39,946 nucleotides of DNA from NCBI GenBank assembly GCA_021159185.1, contig JAGGSH010000036.1:1-39946 (forward strand), written 5' to 3'. Positions 25,989-34,320 of the stretch are shown here, piece by piece (position 1 is the stretch's first letter; each line of letters opens with the position of its first letter). The position numbers and the translations under genes were made by a program. This DNA is from a bacterium (lineage in GTDB: Bacteria; Patescibacteriota; Minisyncoccia; Moranbacterales; UBA9337). Under the pieces are notes generated by a model, which was not told the DNA's origin, searched no databases, and saw only the letters and a list, made by a program, of their open reading frames with translations.

Positions 25989-28135
25989 TGGTTTCTATAA
26001 TAAACAGCGATTTCATCTCCGGCATAAACATTCCAGAATTCGTCGGATTTTTTAAATTGGGCGCTGTCAAACTTAGGATTTATCATAATAAAATTTACGC
26101 CTGTTCCCATAAAACATTTTTTTCCGTCGGGAGAATCAGGGCTGGAAATCATTTGGAGAGTGCATTGCTCTCTTTTTTTGGTTGGATCTTCGTATCTTTT
26201 GAAATAACTTCTTGAAAACGGAAAACTATAACCCCGCATAAAATAAAGTTTCATCCAAGTGTCGGCGGTAAGATAATTATGGTCTTTTAAAATAATATCT
26301 TCTTCTGAAATTGAATCAGCGAGATAATCGGAAGCGTGGAATGTTTGGAGAGCTTTGGCTGAATTATCGCCGGCGTTTAGTGATTGGGAATTGTCGTAAA
26401 AACCGTTAATGACAAGAGCTGTAAATAATAAGCTGTAAGCCGTAAGCAATAATTTTGGCGGAATATAGTATTTTTTATTTTTTAAATTCTTAGCGTAAGA
26501 AAAAATCCAAACAAAAGCGAAAGCGGCAACAATGGCAAGAGGGTAGGAAATATAATTAGCAATTCGCCCGGAAGGAATATCAAGATACAGCCATTGGGGT
26601 TTCAAAACCATGGCGAACAGCGCGATTAGCCAGCCCAGCAGAAATGAATAAGCGTAGGTTTTTCTTCGGCGGCTCCAGAGCAGTAAGGCGATTCCCAGAA
26701 TCCCTAAGGCCATTCTAGCTTCCCCGGCGGAAAATTTCAATTGGGAAAAAGTCAGTCCGGCCCGGGTCGCTTTAGATGGTTCGCCGACAGCTGTTTTCAC
26801 AGCGCCGGTTTGAATGTAAGCGGGAGTGTAAATTAGCAGCAAGCAGCAAGCAACAAGCAGCAAGCATAATATTACAGGCGGCGAGAAAATAAGTTTTACC
26901 CAATTTTTAAAATGCGGCGGAATGTTTTTAATATTGAAAATCAGAAATATCGCGAGCGCGAAGATTAGGACGAAGATAAAAATGAAAGAGCTTAGATGAT
27001 GCGTGTAAAACAGAGCGGCGGTCAAGAATAAAGCGGCAGCCAAGAACCAAGAATTTTTTTCCTTGAAAGCGCGAAAATAGAAATATAGCGTTAGAGGAAT
27101 AAAAAGATTGCCTAAAATATTTCCAATTACTCCGCCACTGACAAACTTGGCTTGAGGAGAAGCGATGGCGTAAAGCGGACCAAGAAATAAAAGAGTTAAT
27201 ATAGCTGTATTTTGGGCTAGATTGCCACTGGCAGAATTTTGAATTTTGAATTTTGAATTTTGAATGAATTTCCAATGATTTAATTTCGAGTTTTTGAGAA
27301 GATTTTGTTTTATTTGTTTTGGATTTTGATCATTAAGATTTATGATTTGTTTAGGATTTGCAACTTGTAATTTGTAATTTGAATTAGAGAATAATCTTAA
27401 TACCAGAATGAACATTGCCAGTATTCCCATTATATTTGCTAAAAATAATATCAACGACGGGAAATAAGATATAAAGCCTATTCCAGAAATTAAATTTATA
27501 GCGGAGAAAATCAGATGCTCGCCGATAATAAAATCGGCAATCGGGCGCGGCTGGCTGATTTGGTAATGTCCGTTTATTTCAATTATTTTACTTTTCGCGT
27601 AAACGGGCAATTGTCCGGTTTCGGAAATAACTTTTGACCAGTACATATGATGTCCCAAGTCGGTGGAAGTGGGGAAGATGCTGTTTTTTAAATAGGCTGT
27701 TTTTATGAATACAGTGAGAAAAAGCAGAAGGACAATGAGAACAGTTCTTGAGTCTAAATTTACAATTTTCAATTTACAATTTTCAATCAATTTACAATTT
27801 TTCAATTTTTCAATTCTTGATTTAAGATTAAATTGCGACAGCGGACAACTTGCTTTTTGGCGAAATTTATAAATTCCATAGCAAACAGCCGAAAATAACG
27901 CAATCGTTATCAGCACAGAATTTTTTGTTATTAAAAACCCCGCTTTTCCCAAAAGGATTAACAAAAAATTTACAGACGCAATGCTTAAGCCAAAAGAAAT
28001 AACAAATTTTTCCAAATCGGAAAAACATTTTTTTCCAAAAACAGCCAATAACAAAAAATATCCCGGCAGAAAAAGAACCAGAACTATGGAAATGTAAAAT
28101 AAAATTTGGTCTTGCAAAAAATTAGCTAAATCCAT
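25985..28135 (-). CDS. Multi-pass membrane protein, GT-C glycosyltransferase-like
   Basis: Many TM helices; located in a glycan gene cluster. Confidence 0.65.
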   Translation of the reverse strand: MDLANFLQDQILFYISIVLVLFLPGYFLLLAVFGKKCFSDLEKFVISFGLSIASVNFLLILLGKAGFLITKNSVLITIALFSAVCYGIYKFRQKASCPLSQFNLKSRIEKLKNCKLIENCKLKIVNLDSRTVLIVLLLFLTVFIKTAYLKNSIFPTSTDLGHHMYWSKVISETGQLPVYAKSKIIEINGHYQISQPRPIADFIIGEHLIFSAINLISGIGFISYFPSLILFLANIMGILAMFILVLRLFSNSNYKLQVANPKQIINLNDQNPKQIKQNLLKNSKLNHWKFIQNSKFKIQNSASGNLAQNTAILTLLFLGPLYAIASPQAKFVSGGVIGNILGNLFIPLTLYFYFRAFKEKNSWFLAAALFLTAALFYTHHLSSFIFIFVLIFALAIFLIFNIKNIPPHFKNWVKLIFSPPVILCLLLVACCLLLIYTPAYIQTGAVKTAVGEPSKATRAGLTFSQLKFSAGEARMALGILGIALLLWSRRRKTYAYSFLLGWLIALFAMVLKPQWLYLDIPSGRIANYISYPLAIVAAFAFVWIFSYAKNLKNKKYYIPPKLLLTAYSLLFTALVINGFYDNSQSLNAGDNSAKALQTFHASDYLADSISEEDIILKDHNYLTADTWMKLYFMRGYSFPFSRSYFKRYEDPTKKREQCTLQMISSPDSPDGKKCFMGTGVNFIMINPKFDSAQFKKSDEFWNVYAGDEIAVYYRNQ
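26835..26866. repeat. Heptamer array (agcagca-type) in the membrane-protein CDS
   Basis: agcagca agcagca agcaaca agcagca agca. Confidence 0.85.
27234..27265. repeat. Heptamer array gaatttt x4 in the membrane-protein CDS
   Basis: Four exact gaatttt units plus gaat. Confidence 0.95.
27756..27800. repeat. Heptamer-based repeat; 45-nt exact copy of 22154-22198
   Basis: Exact sequence identity. Confidence 0.95.
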
Positions 28136-28335
28136 AAAACACGCGAAGCTATTAGATGAAGCATTGGTTAGTTATATTCTTTATTATTACAGCAACTTTC
28201 AGAAAAAGCAAAGCGTTTTTCTTTTGTGTGAATATGCTTTTCACACGCTTGCCTATCCTATTTTTGGTATTTTTTTAAGATTCTATCCACTTCAGCTTCA
28301 TCTTACTGCATCCTCATCTCCGCTTATCTCCTAAT

Positions 28336-28385
28336 CACAATTCTCATCATTTAGAAACGATCGTTTCTAAATGATGAGAATTGTG
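28336..28385. repeat. 50-bp perfect palindrome upstream of the PaaX/Cas2-like gene
   Basis: cacaattctcatcatttagaaacga|tcgtttctaaatgatgagaattgtg. Confidence 0.97.
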
Positions 28386-28459
28386 GTATGCTGATAATGT
28401 TAAGGTACGGCAATATTGAAATAAACGTCGCGTAAAAAATCTAAAGATTTTTCAAATAA

Positions 28460-29029
28460 ATGAGAATCGGATCTGTTCAAAAGAAAATATTATTGCTTTT
28501 GTTAGGAGGTTTAACGATAGGACTTTCTGGAAATCCCAGGCAATGTTTTCGAGTCGTAAAAATTATCGGTTGGGAGTGGAAAAAAATAAATAGGGAGGAA
28601 AAAAGGCATAGAGCTAATTTTCAGCGTTCACTAAAAAGGTTATATGATCTAAAACTAATTTCCACAAAGAAAAATCCGGACGGAACAGTGGATGTAGTTT
28701 TAACCGAAAAAGGAACAACAAAAGTGAAAAAATATAGCGGAAAGAAGATAAAGCCAAAAAAATTGAAGAACTGGGATAAAAAATGGAGAATAATTATTTT
28801 TGACATACCTGAAAAGGAAAGAATAAAAAGAGATATATTTCGCGCTCACCTCAAAGAAATTGATTTTTTTGAACTTCAAAAATCGGTATGGGTGTCGCCG
28901 GTGGATTATGAAAACGAGATAGATTGCTTAACAAAAGAGTTGAATGCGCATAATCATGTTAATTTTATTGTCACTGATTTTATAAAAAATAAAAAGAGAT
29001 TAGAAAAACATTTCAAATTTAGGGTGTAA
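28460..29029 (+). CDS. PaaX/Cas2-like protein: N-terminal winged helix plus PaaX_C/Cas2-like ferredoxin-fold domain
   Basis: KWRIIIFDIPEKERIKRDIFRAHLKEIDFFELQKSVWVSPVDYENEI pattern. Confidence 0.75.
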   Translation: MRIGSVQKKILLLLLGGLTIGLSGNPRQCFRVVKIIGWEWKKINREEKRHRANFQRSLKRLYDLKLISTKKNPDGTVDVVLTEKGTTKVKKYSGKKIKPKKLKNWDKKWRIIIFDIPEKERIKRDIFRAHLKEIDFFELQKSVWVSPVDYENEIDCLTKELNAHNHVNFIVTDFIKNKKRLEKHFKFRV

Positions 29030-29081
29030 TATAATATAAGTGCATAGCACGGCTTGTTATAGTGTAGCATAAAAAACACTT

Positions 29082-29119
29082 TTCCATCATTTAGAAACGA
29101 TCGTTTCTAAATGATGGAA
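29082..29119. repeat. 38-bp perfect palindrome downstream of the PaaX/Cas2-like gene
   Basis: ttccatcatttagaaacga|tcgtttctaaatgatggaa; shares 32-bp core with 28345-28376. Confidence 0.97.
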
Positions 29120-29207
29120 GAAACTGAAATTTGGTTTTTTGGAAAATTTTTCAGGCACAATATTTTTAAAAAAACAAAAAAGGGGCTTTCATGTTTGAAT
29201 GTAGTAA

Positions 29208-29262
29208 GAGCCAAAAAGAGCCAAAAAGCCTTGACAATATTATAACAATTTGTTTGTATAAA
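29208..29262 (+). promoter_or_regulatory. Putative promoter with tandem 10-bp direct repeats
   Basis: gagccaaaaa x2 immediately before TTGACA (29231-29236); TATAAA at 29257 (spacer 20 nt, long). Confidence 0.4.
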
Positions 29263-29352
29263 GTATCATAGTAAAGGCTATTGCTATGTTCTATTTCCAG
29301 TGAAGTAGAAATGTAACTTTAAATTTGAATTTAAAAAGGGGGCGCATAATCA

Positions 29353-29673
29353 ATGAAAAATGTAATGAAGATTTTTGTCGCGCTAATAATAGTTTTCGTA
29401 ATAGCCACCGGTTCTATTATCGCAAATCACAAATTTCGAACTGTTGCTCAAAAGCATGAGATAATTTATGAAACCATGCTTGTGTTGGATCTTATGGATT
29501 TTGTAGCGACAGGCGGCGGTTTCTTGGGTTACAGCAACTATTTTAAGTGGTGTTACGCAAAATGGAGAAATTCAGACAGGACGATGTTAGAAAAAGCATT
29601 ATTTTGGAACTTCGGTGTATTATACGATGCAATAAGTCCGCTTAAAGAATATCGGTATCCGCTGGAAATCTAA
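29353..29673 (+). CDS. Small hypothetical protein with N-terminal TM/signal segment
   Basis: G-rich SD-like stretch before the start; MKIFVALIIVFVIATGSIIA. Confidence 0.7.
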   Translation: MKNVMKIFVALIIVFVIATGSIIANHKFRTVAQKHEIIYETMLVLDLMDFVATGGGFLGYSNYFKWCYAKWRNSDRTMLEKALFWNFGVLYDAISPLKEYRYPLEI

Positions 29674-29705
29674 TCCCGAAATGATAAATAAAGTTGATTA
29701 TGCAT

Positions 29706-29734
29706 AAGCCACGGCTATTAGCCACGGCTTTTTT
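29706..29734 (+). terminator. Likely intrinsic terminator
   Basis: aagcc-ac-ggct-att-agcc-ac-ggctt followed by a T run. Confidence 0.55.
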
Positions 29735-29738
29735 ATTA

Positions 29739-30824
29739 TTACCGATTACTAATCACTTTTCCAATTTCCTCCAAATACCTCCCTGCGATTTTTTCCCAGC
29801 TGTAATTTTCAATCGTGTATTTTCTGGCTCTTTGGCCGAATTTTTTTCGGAAGCCGTCGTCGTTTAATAAATATTCTATTTTTTTCTTGTAACTTTCGCT
29901 GTCGTAAGGCTTAACTAAAAAACCGTTTTGGCCGTTCTGGATGGCGTCTTTCAATCCTTCCAGATTTGAAGCCACGACCGGAAGTTCGCATGAGGCCGCT
30001 TCCAAAACCACCAAGCCGAATCCTTCCATATCGCCCTTAACTTCTATATTAGGCTGGATAAAAACATCCACGTTATTGTAAAGCTTTAATTTTTCTTCAT
30101 TGCTTATATTTCCCAATAACTTTATTCTATTTTGTAAATCATTTTTTTTGACAGCTTTTTCTATAGCTCTCTTGTCTTTTCCTTCACCAGCAACTACATA
30201 AATAATGTTTTTATCTAGCTGGCGCATTACATTATTTATAAACCAGGTCACGCCTTTCCGCTTAGCCAGCCGTCCCAAAGTTAAGATAATTTTTCGCTCG
30301 CTGGATTTTTCTTTAATAACCAAATTGGAAATATCTCTGGTTTTATCCCTTTTGAATTTTTCCGTATCTACCCCATTGGGAATAAAAACAAATTTTTCTT
30401 CTGGCATTTTTCTCGCGACTCCTTCTTTAATGGTTTGATTTCCAACGGCAATTAATTTATCCAGCTTTTTAATAAAAAAACCGATCCATAATTTTTGGTA
30501 GAGTGGCATCTTATAGGTTAAATCTAATCCGTGAACTATGGAAATAACCGGCTTTTTGTAAAATATTTTCAATATCCAGCCGATAATTCCCAAGACTCCG
30601 TCGCCTAAAAGCAAAACATCATATTTTCTAAATAAAAGAAGCGCTTTTATAAGCGCGTATGGGGCAAAAAACGGCAAGAATATTCTGCCTTTTTTGTTGG
30701 CGATAATTTTAACTTCCGCGATTTCAGAAAGCGCTTTGGCGATTTCGTAATTCTGGTTTTCAATTCCGCCTAAAATTGGAGGATAAGCGCGGGAGATAAA
30801 CAAAATTCTAGTTTTTTCTGACAT
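29739..30824 (-). CDS. Glycosyltransferase family 4
   Basis: FISRAYPPILGGIENQNYE, FIPNGVDTEKFK, MEGFGLVVLEAASCELPVVAS. Confidence 0.93.
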   Translation of the reverse strand: MSEKTRILFISRAYPPILGGIENQNYEIAKALSEIAEVKIIANKKGRIFLPFFAPYALIKALLLFRKYDVLLLGDGVLGIIGWILKIFYKKPVISIVHGLDLTYKMPLYQKLWIGFFIKKLDKLIAVGNQTIKEGVARKMPEEKFVFIPNGVDTEKFKRDKTRDISNLVIKEKSSERKIILTLGRLAKRKGVTWFINNVMRQLDKNIIYVVAGEGKDKRAIEKAVKKNDLQNRIKLLGNISNEEKLKLYNNVDVFIQPNIEVKGDMEGFGLVVLEAASCELPVVASNLEGLKDAIQNGQNGFLVKPYDSESYKKKIEYLLNDDGFRKKFGQRARKYTIENYSWEKIAGRYLEEIGKVISNR

Positions 30825-30866
30825 TTTTCTAGATATTTTAGAATCGCGATTCTTACTAAGTTCGCA

Positions 30867-30915
30867 AATTCCTAATTCCTAATTCCTAATTCCTAATTCC
30901 TAATTCCTAATTCCT
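30867..30915. repeat. Heptamer array aattcct x7
   Basis: Seven exact consecutive units, intergenic. Confidence 0.97.
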
Positions 30916-30989
30916 AATAAAATGCCAAATGCCAAAAAATTAGTCATTGGATATTTTATCATTAAGAATTGATTAGAAATTAGGAATTG

Positions 30990-31949
30990 TTAATTAGAAA
31001 TTTTTTTATATTTTTCTTTCTTAATCCAGTATATTTGATTTTCGGTGATTTTGCGGTTGGTTTTTATCATATCGGCGATGAGAGCGAATATTAAAAACTG
31101 CATACCAACCAATAGGAGAGCGATGGAAAGAAGAAGATAATTTTTGTAAGGAGATATTTTAAATTCTTGAAAATAAAAACAGAGAAAGATAGCGAAAAAT
31201 ATGAAAGAAATTGATACTAAGATTGTTCCGGGAATTCCGAAAAAGTTCATCGGTCGGACATCGCGGATGGCTTTGAGAATAATTCTAGTGCTGTTGTTGA
31301 TGTAGCGGAAAACACTTTTTACTACTCGCGATTGGCGATCTTGAAAGTAAGTTACTTCAACGGGAACCCACGCGACTTTCAAATTTTTTCCGATGGCGTC
31401 AATGATTACTTCCTGCGTGTAAGTGAAATTTCCGGGCAAGTTGAGCCGCAAAAGTGTTTCCCTGTTATACGCCCTAAATCCGCAGGTGAGATCGTTAATT
31501 TTGTGGTTAAGAAATTTTCCGATAATCCAAGCGGCCGTTCTGTTTAAAAAATCTTTTATCCATGGGATGTTTTTGGCTTGGTGCTTTCCAAAACGGTCGG
31601 CGCTTACCATATCCGCTTTTCCATCAAGGATGGGCCGGACAAGCTTGGAAATGTCGCTGGGATTAAACTGTCCGTCGGCGTCTATATTTACCATAATGTC
31701 CGCGCCGTTTTCTAGGGCTTTTTCCACCGCTGTCCGGAAAGTTACTCCGATTCCGCGATTGACTTTATGGGAAAAAATAAAATCAGCTCCGCCATTCTTA
31801 GCGGCCTGGATAGTTTTATCTTCAGATCCGTCGTTAATCACTTGAATAAAAATTTCGCTGAATCCTTTCAAATGGCGGGGGATTTTTCTAATGGTTTCTC
31901 CAATTTTTTCTTCCTCATTGTAAGCGGGAAGGTTTATGATTAGTTTCAT
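30990..31949 (-). CDS. Glycosyltransferase family 2 (DPM1-like, C-terminal TM)
   Basis: INLPAYNEEEKIGETI, VINDGSEDKT, NIDADGQFNPSDI. Confidence 0.92.
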   Translation of the reverse strand: MKLIINLPAYNEEEKIGETIRKIPRHLKGFSEIFIQVINDGSEDKTIQAAKNGGADFIFSHKVNRGIGVTFRTAVEKALENGADIMVNIDADGQFNPSDISKLVRPILDGKADMVSADRFGKHQAKNIPWIKDFLNRTAAWIIGKFLNHKINDLTCGFRAYNRETLLRLNLPGNFTYTQEVIIDAIGKNLKVAWVPVEVTYFQDRQSRVVKSVFRYINNSTRIILKAIRDVRPMNFFGIPGTILVSISFIFFAIFLCFYFQEFKISPYKNYLLLSIALLLVGMQFLIFALIADMIKTNRKITENQIYWIKKEKYKKISN

Positions 31950-31952
31950 GGC

Positions 31953-32183
31953 TTATTTCTTCTTGATTATCAATTTCGGGTCAACGCAGTTGAAATTACA
32001 TCGGGCGTTGTCTATGCCTTGGTGGAGGAGTTCGTTTTGGCATTCTTTTAATCTTTTTTGGCACTCTGTTTTGCTTTCATTAAAATAATTGCGGTTTATT
32101 TCATAACCGAAATAATCCAACGCGAAAGCGGCTATGACGGCAAAGCCCACTATCCAGATTATAAGTTTTAATAAATGAAACAT
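31953..32183 (-). CDS. Hypothetical small protein with one N-terminal TM helix
   Basis: LIIWIVGFAVIAAFALDYFG; between GT2 and dehydrogenase genes on the same strand. Confidence 0.55.
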   Translation of the reverse strand: MFHLLKLIIWIVGFAVIAAFALDYFGYEINRNYFNESKTECQKRLKECQNELLHQGIDNARCNFNCVDPKLIIKKK

Positions 32184-32191
32184 ATCCTGAG

Positions 32192-32313
32192 AATTTCTAA
32201 TTTCTAATTTCTAATCAATGTCCAATGCCCAAATTCCCAATGACTAAACTTTGGTCATTTGTCATTTTTTAATTGGGATTTGATTAGGTGTTAGAAATTA
32301 GAAATTAGAAATT
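32192..32313. repeat. Heptamer dyad element with 23-bp perfect inverted arms
   Basis: aatttctaatttctaatttctaa (32192-32214) and its exact reverse complement at 32291-32313. Confidence 0.95.
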
Positions 32314-32318
32314 TTATC

Positions 32319-33614
32319 CTATCTTCCTATTCCTTTATATATTATACCAAACTTTTCAATTTTTTTCTTGTTTAAACAATTTTTTCCGTCAATAATGGCT
32401 TTAATTTTTTGTTTTTTAAAAATTTCAGGATTAATTTCTTTGAATTCGTTATGGTCAGACGCTAATATGACAGCGTCTGATTTTTTTAACAAAGCGTTTA
32501 GATTTTTAACATTGGACATTTGAGGAAAGTAGGGATCAAATACAAAAACTTTGGCTTTATGATTTTTTAGCTTTTCTATTATTTTAAGAGCGGGCGTTTT
32601 CCTAAGATCGTCCACATTGGCCTTATAAGAAAGCCCCAGTACTCCTACCGCGGTTCCGTTTAACGGCAGTTTAATCTCGTTAAGCGCGTCTTGGAGCAAT
32701 TCCACCGTATAAGCGGGCATAGAATTGTTTACTTTTCTGGCAATTTTTAAAAACTCGTGGTCAAACCCGGACAGCTTGGCCCGTTCAATAAGATAGTAAG
32801 GGTCAACAGGAATGCAGTGTCCGCCTACTCCGCAACTGGGCCAGTGGGGCATAAAAGCGAAAGGTTTAGTGGAAGCTCCTTTAATTACATCTACCGCGTC
32901 AATTCCCATGCGGTCAAAAGATTTGGCCAATTCGTTCACGAAAGCGATATTTATATCCCGAAAAGAATTTTCCACTATTTTAACCGCTTCGGCTTCGCGA
33001 ATAGATTTCATAGGATAAATTTCTGCGTCAATTATGTCCCGATAAAATTTAAGCGCCAGCTCCAGGCCTTTTTTATTGAATGAGCCGACCACGCGCGGTA
33101 TATTAGTTATATTCCATTTAGGATCGCCGGGATTGATTCTTTCCGGACAATGCGCCAAATAGTAATTCTTTCCGATTTTATAACCGGCTTTTTTAAAGAT
33201 AGGTTCTATCACTTCTTCGCATACCCCGGGATTGATGGTAGATTCAATGATTATTAAAGGCCTTCTTTCTGTTTTTAAATTTTTAGCGGCAGCTTCCGCG
33301 GCGCTTTTAATCGGTTCAAGATCAGGATAGAAGTTTTTATCCACGGGAGTGGGAACGCAAATTAGAATAATGTCGGCTTTCCTGATAATTTTGCTGTCAG
33401 TAGAAGCTTTCAAATTTACTTGCGATAAATTTTCGTCTAAAAATTTTTCTTTAATCGGACTTTTGCCGGAGCTAATTTTCTTAATTTTCTTCTCGTCATA
33501 ATCCAATCCGTAAACTTTATATCCCTTTAAAGCGCACTGTGTCGCTAAAGGAAGCCCGACATAACCCAGGCCGATTACGCAGACGGATTTATTGTTTTTC
33601 TTTTTTGCGAACAT
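32319..33614 (-). CDS. Nucleotide-sugar dehydrogenase (UDP-glucose/GDP-mannose dehydrogenase family, WecC/WbpA-like)
   Basis: VIGLGYVGLPLATQCA, ESTINPGVCEEV, NSFRDINIAFVNELA, GVGGHCIPVDPYYL. Confidence 0.93.
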   Translation of the reverse strand: MFAKKKNNKSVCVIGLGYVGLPLATQCALKGYKVYGLDYDEKKIKKISSGKSPIKEKFLDENLSQVNLKASTDSKIIRKADIILICVPTPVDKNFYPDLEPIKSAAEAAAKNLKTERRPLIIIESTINPGVCEEVIEPIFKKAGYKIGKNYYLAHCPERINPGDPKWNITNIPRVVGSFNKKGLELALKFYRDIIDAEIYPMKSIREAEAVKIVENSFRDINIAFVNELAKSFDRMGIDAVDVIKGASTKPFAFMPHWPSCGVGGHCIPVDPYYLIERAKLSGFDHEFLKIARKVNNSMPAYTVELLQDALNEIKLPLNGTAVGVLGLSYKANVDDLRKTPALKIIEKLKNHKAKVFVFDPYFPQMSNVKNLNALLKKSDAVILASDHNEFKEINPEIFKKQKIKAIIDGKNCLNKKKIEKFGIIYKGIGR

Positions 33615-33823
33615 AGATATTGTATAATAGATTAGAATGCGGTAAAATATTTTTAAGCTAGATTAATGATAGCAAGCTGGCGGGTTGTTGGCAACATTGG
33701 TATAATAATTTAATTGTGGATACATACACTGGTTAAATTTTAAAAAATGCTTTATAATTTGGCTTAAGGAGGAATGGCAATAACAGCTTTAAAGTTTTAT
33801 TTGCAAAATAACTGGTATTGATT

Positions 33824-34282
33824 ATGAAAGTTAAAGATATAATGACGAAGGATGTTATTTTTGTTTCTCCCGAAACGAAAATAAATAAAGTGGCTGATAA
33901 ATTAATAAAACACAGGATACACGGCGTTCCAGTAGTAAAGAAGGGTAGACTGGTTGGAATTATAACCGAAACGGATTTTTTTACTAAAGATCCTCTGGGC
34001 ATTTATTTGCCGTCGTATGCTAATTTTATAAAAGATTTGAAACTTGACAAAAAAGTTTCCGGAGATCAAAAGAAAAAATTTAAAAAAATAGTAAATGCTG
34101 TCGCTAGTGATATAATGACAAAAGAATGCATCACAGTTTCTCCAAATGCGAAAATAACTGAATTGGTAAATCTATTCCGAAAAAATGAGCTCTGCTTATT
34201 GCCGGTTATTGATGAAAATAATTCCTTGGCGGGCATTGTGGCGTTAGCGGATGTTATTAATTTAATTAACGATGCCCAATAG
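33824..34282 (+). CDS. CBS-domain pair protein
   Basis: KVKDIMTKDVIFVSPETKINKVADKLIKHRIHGVPVV and a second CBS ASDIMTKECITVSPNAKI; ATG at 33824 (ORF track begins at TTG 33818). Confidence 0.88.
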   Translation: MKVKDIMTKDVIFVSPETKINKVADKLIKHRIHGVPVVKKGRLVGIITETDFFTKDPLGIYLPSYANFIKDLKLDKKVSGDQKKKFKKIVNAVASDIMTKECITVSPNAKITELVNLFRKNELCLLPVIDENNSLAGIVALADVINLINDAQ

Positions 34283-34320
34283 TTGTAGTTGCGTAAAAAA
34301 CAAATAAAATTATAAAAAAA

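Noticed and set aside
28460-29029. CRISPR-Cas locus based on the Cas2-like domain
   Set aside because: No cas1, effector genes or repeat-spacer array seen; the N-terminal winged helix fits PaaX-like regulators better.
30867-30915. CRISPR array or direct-repeat array
   Set aside because: Period is 7 nt with no spacers; it is a heptamer microsatellite.
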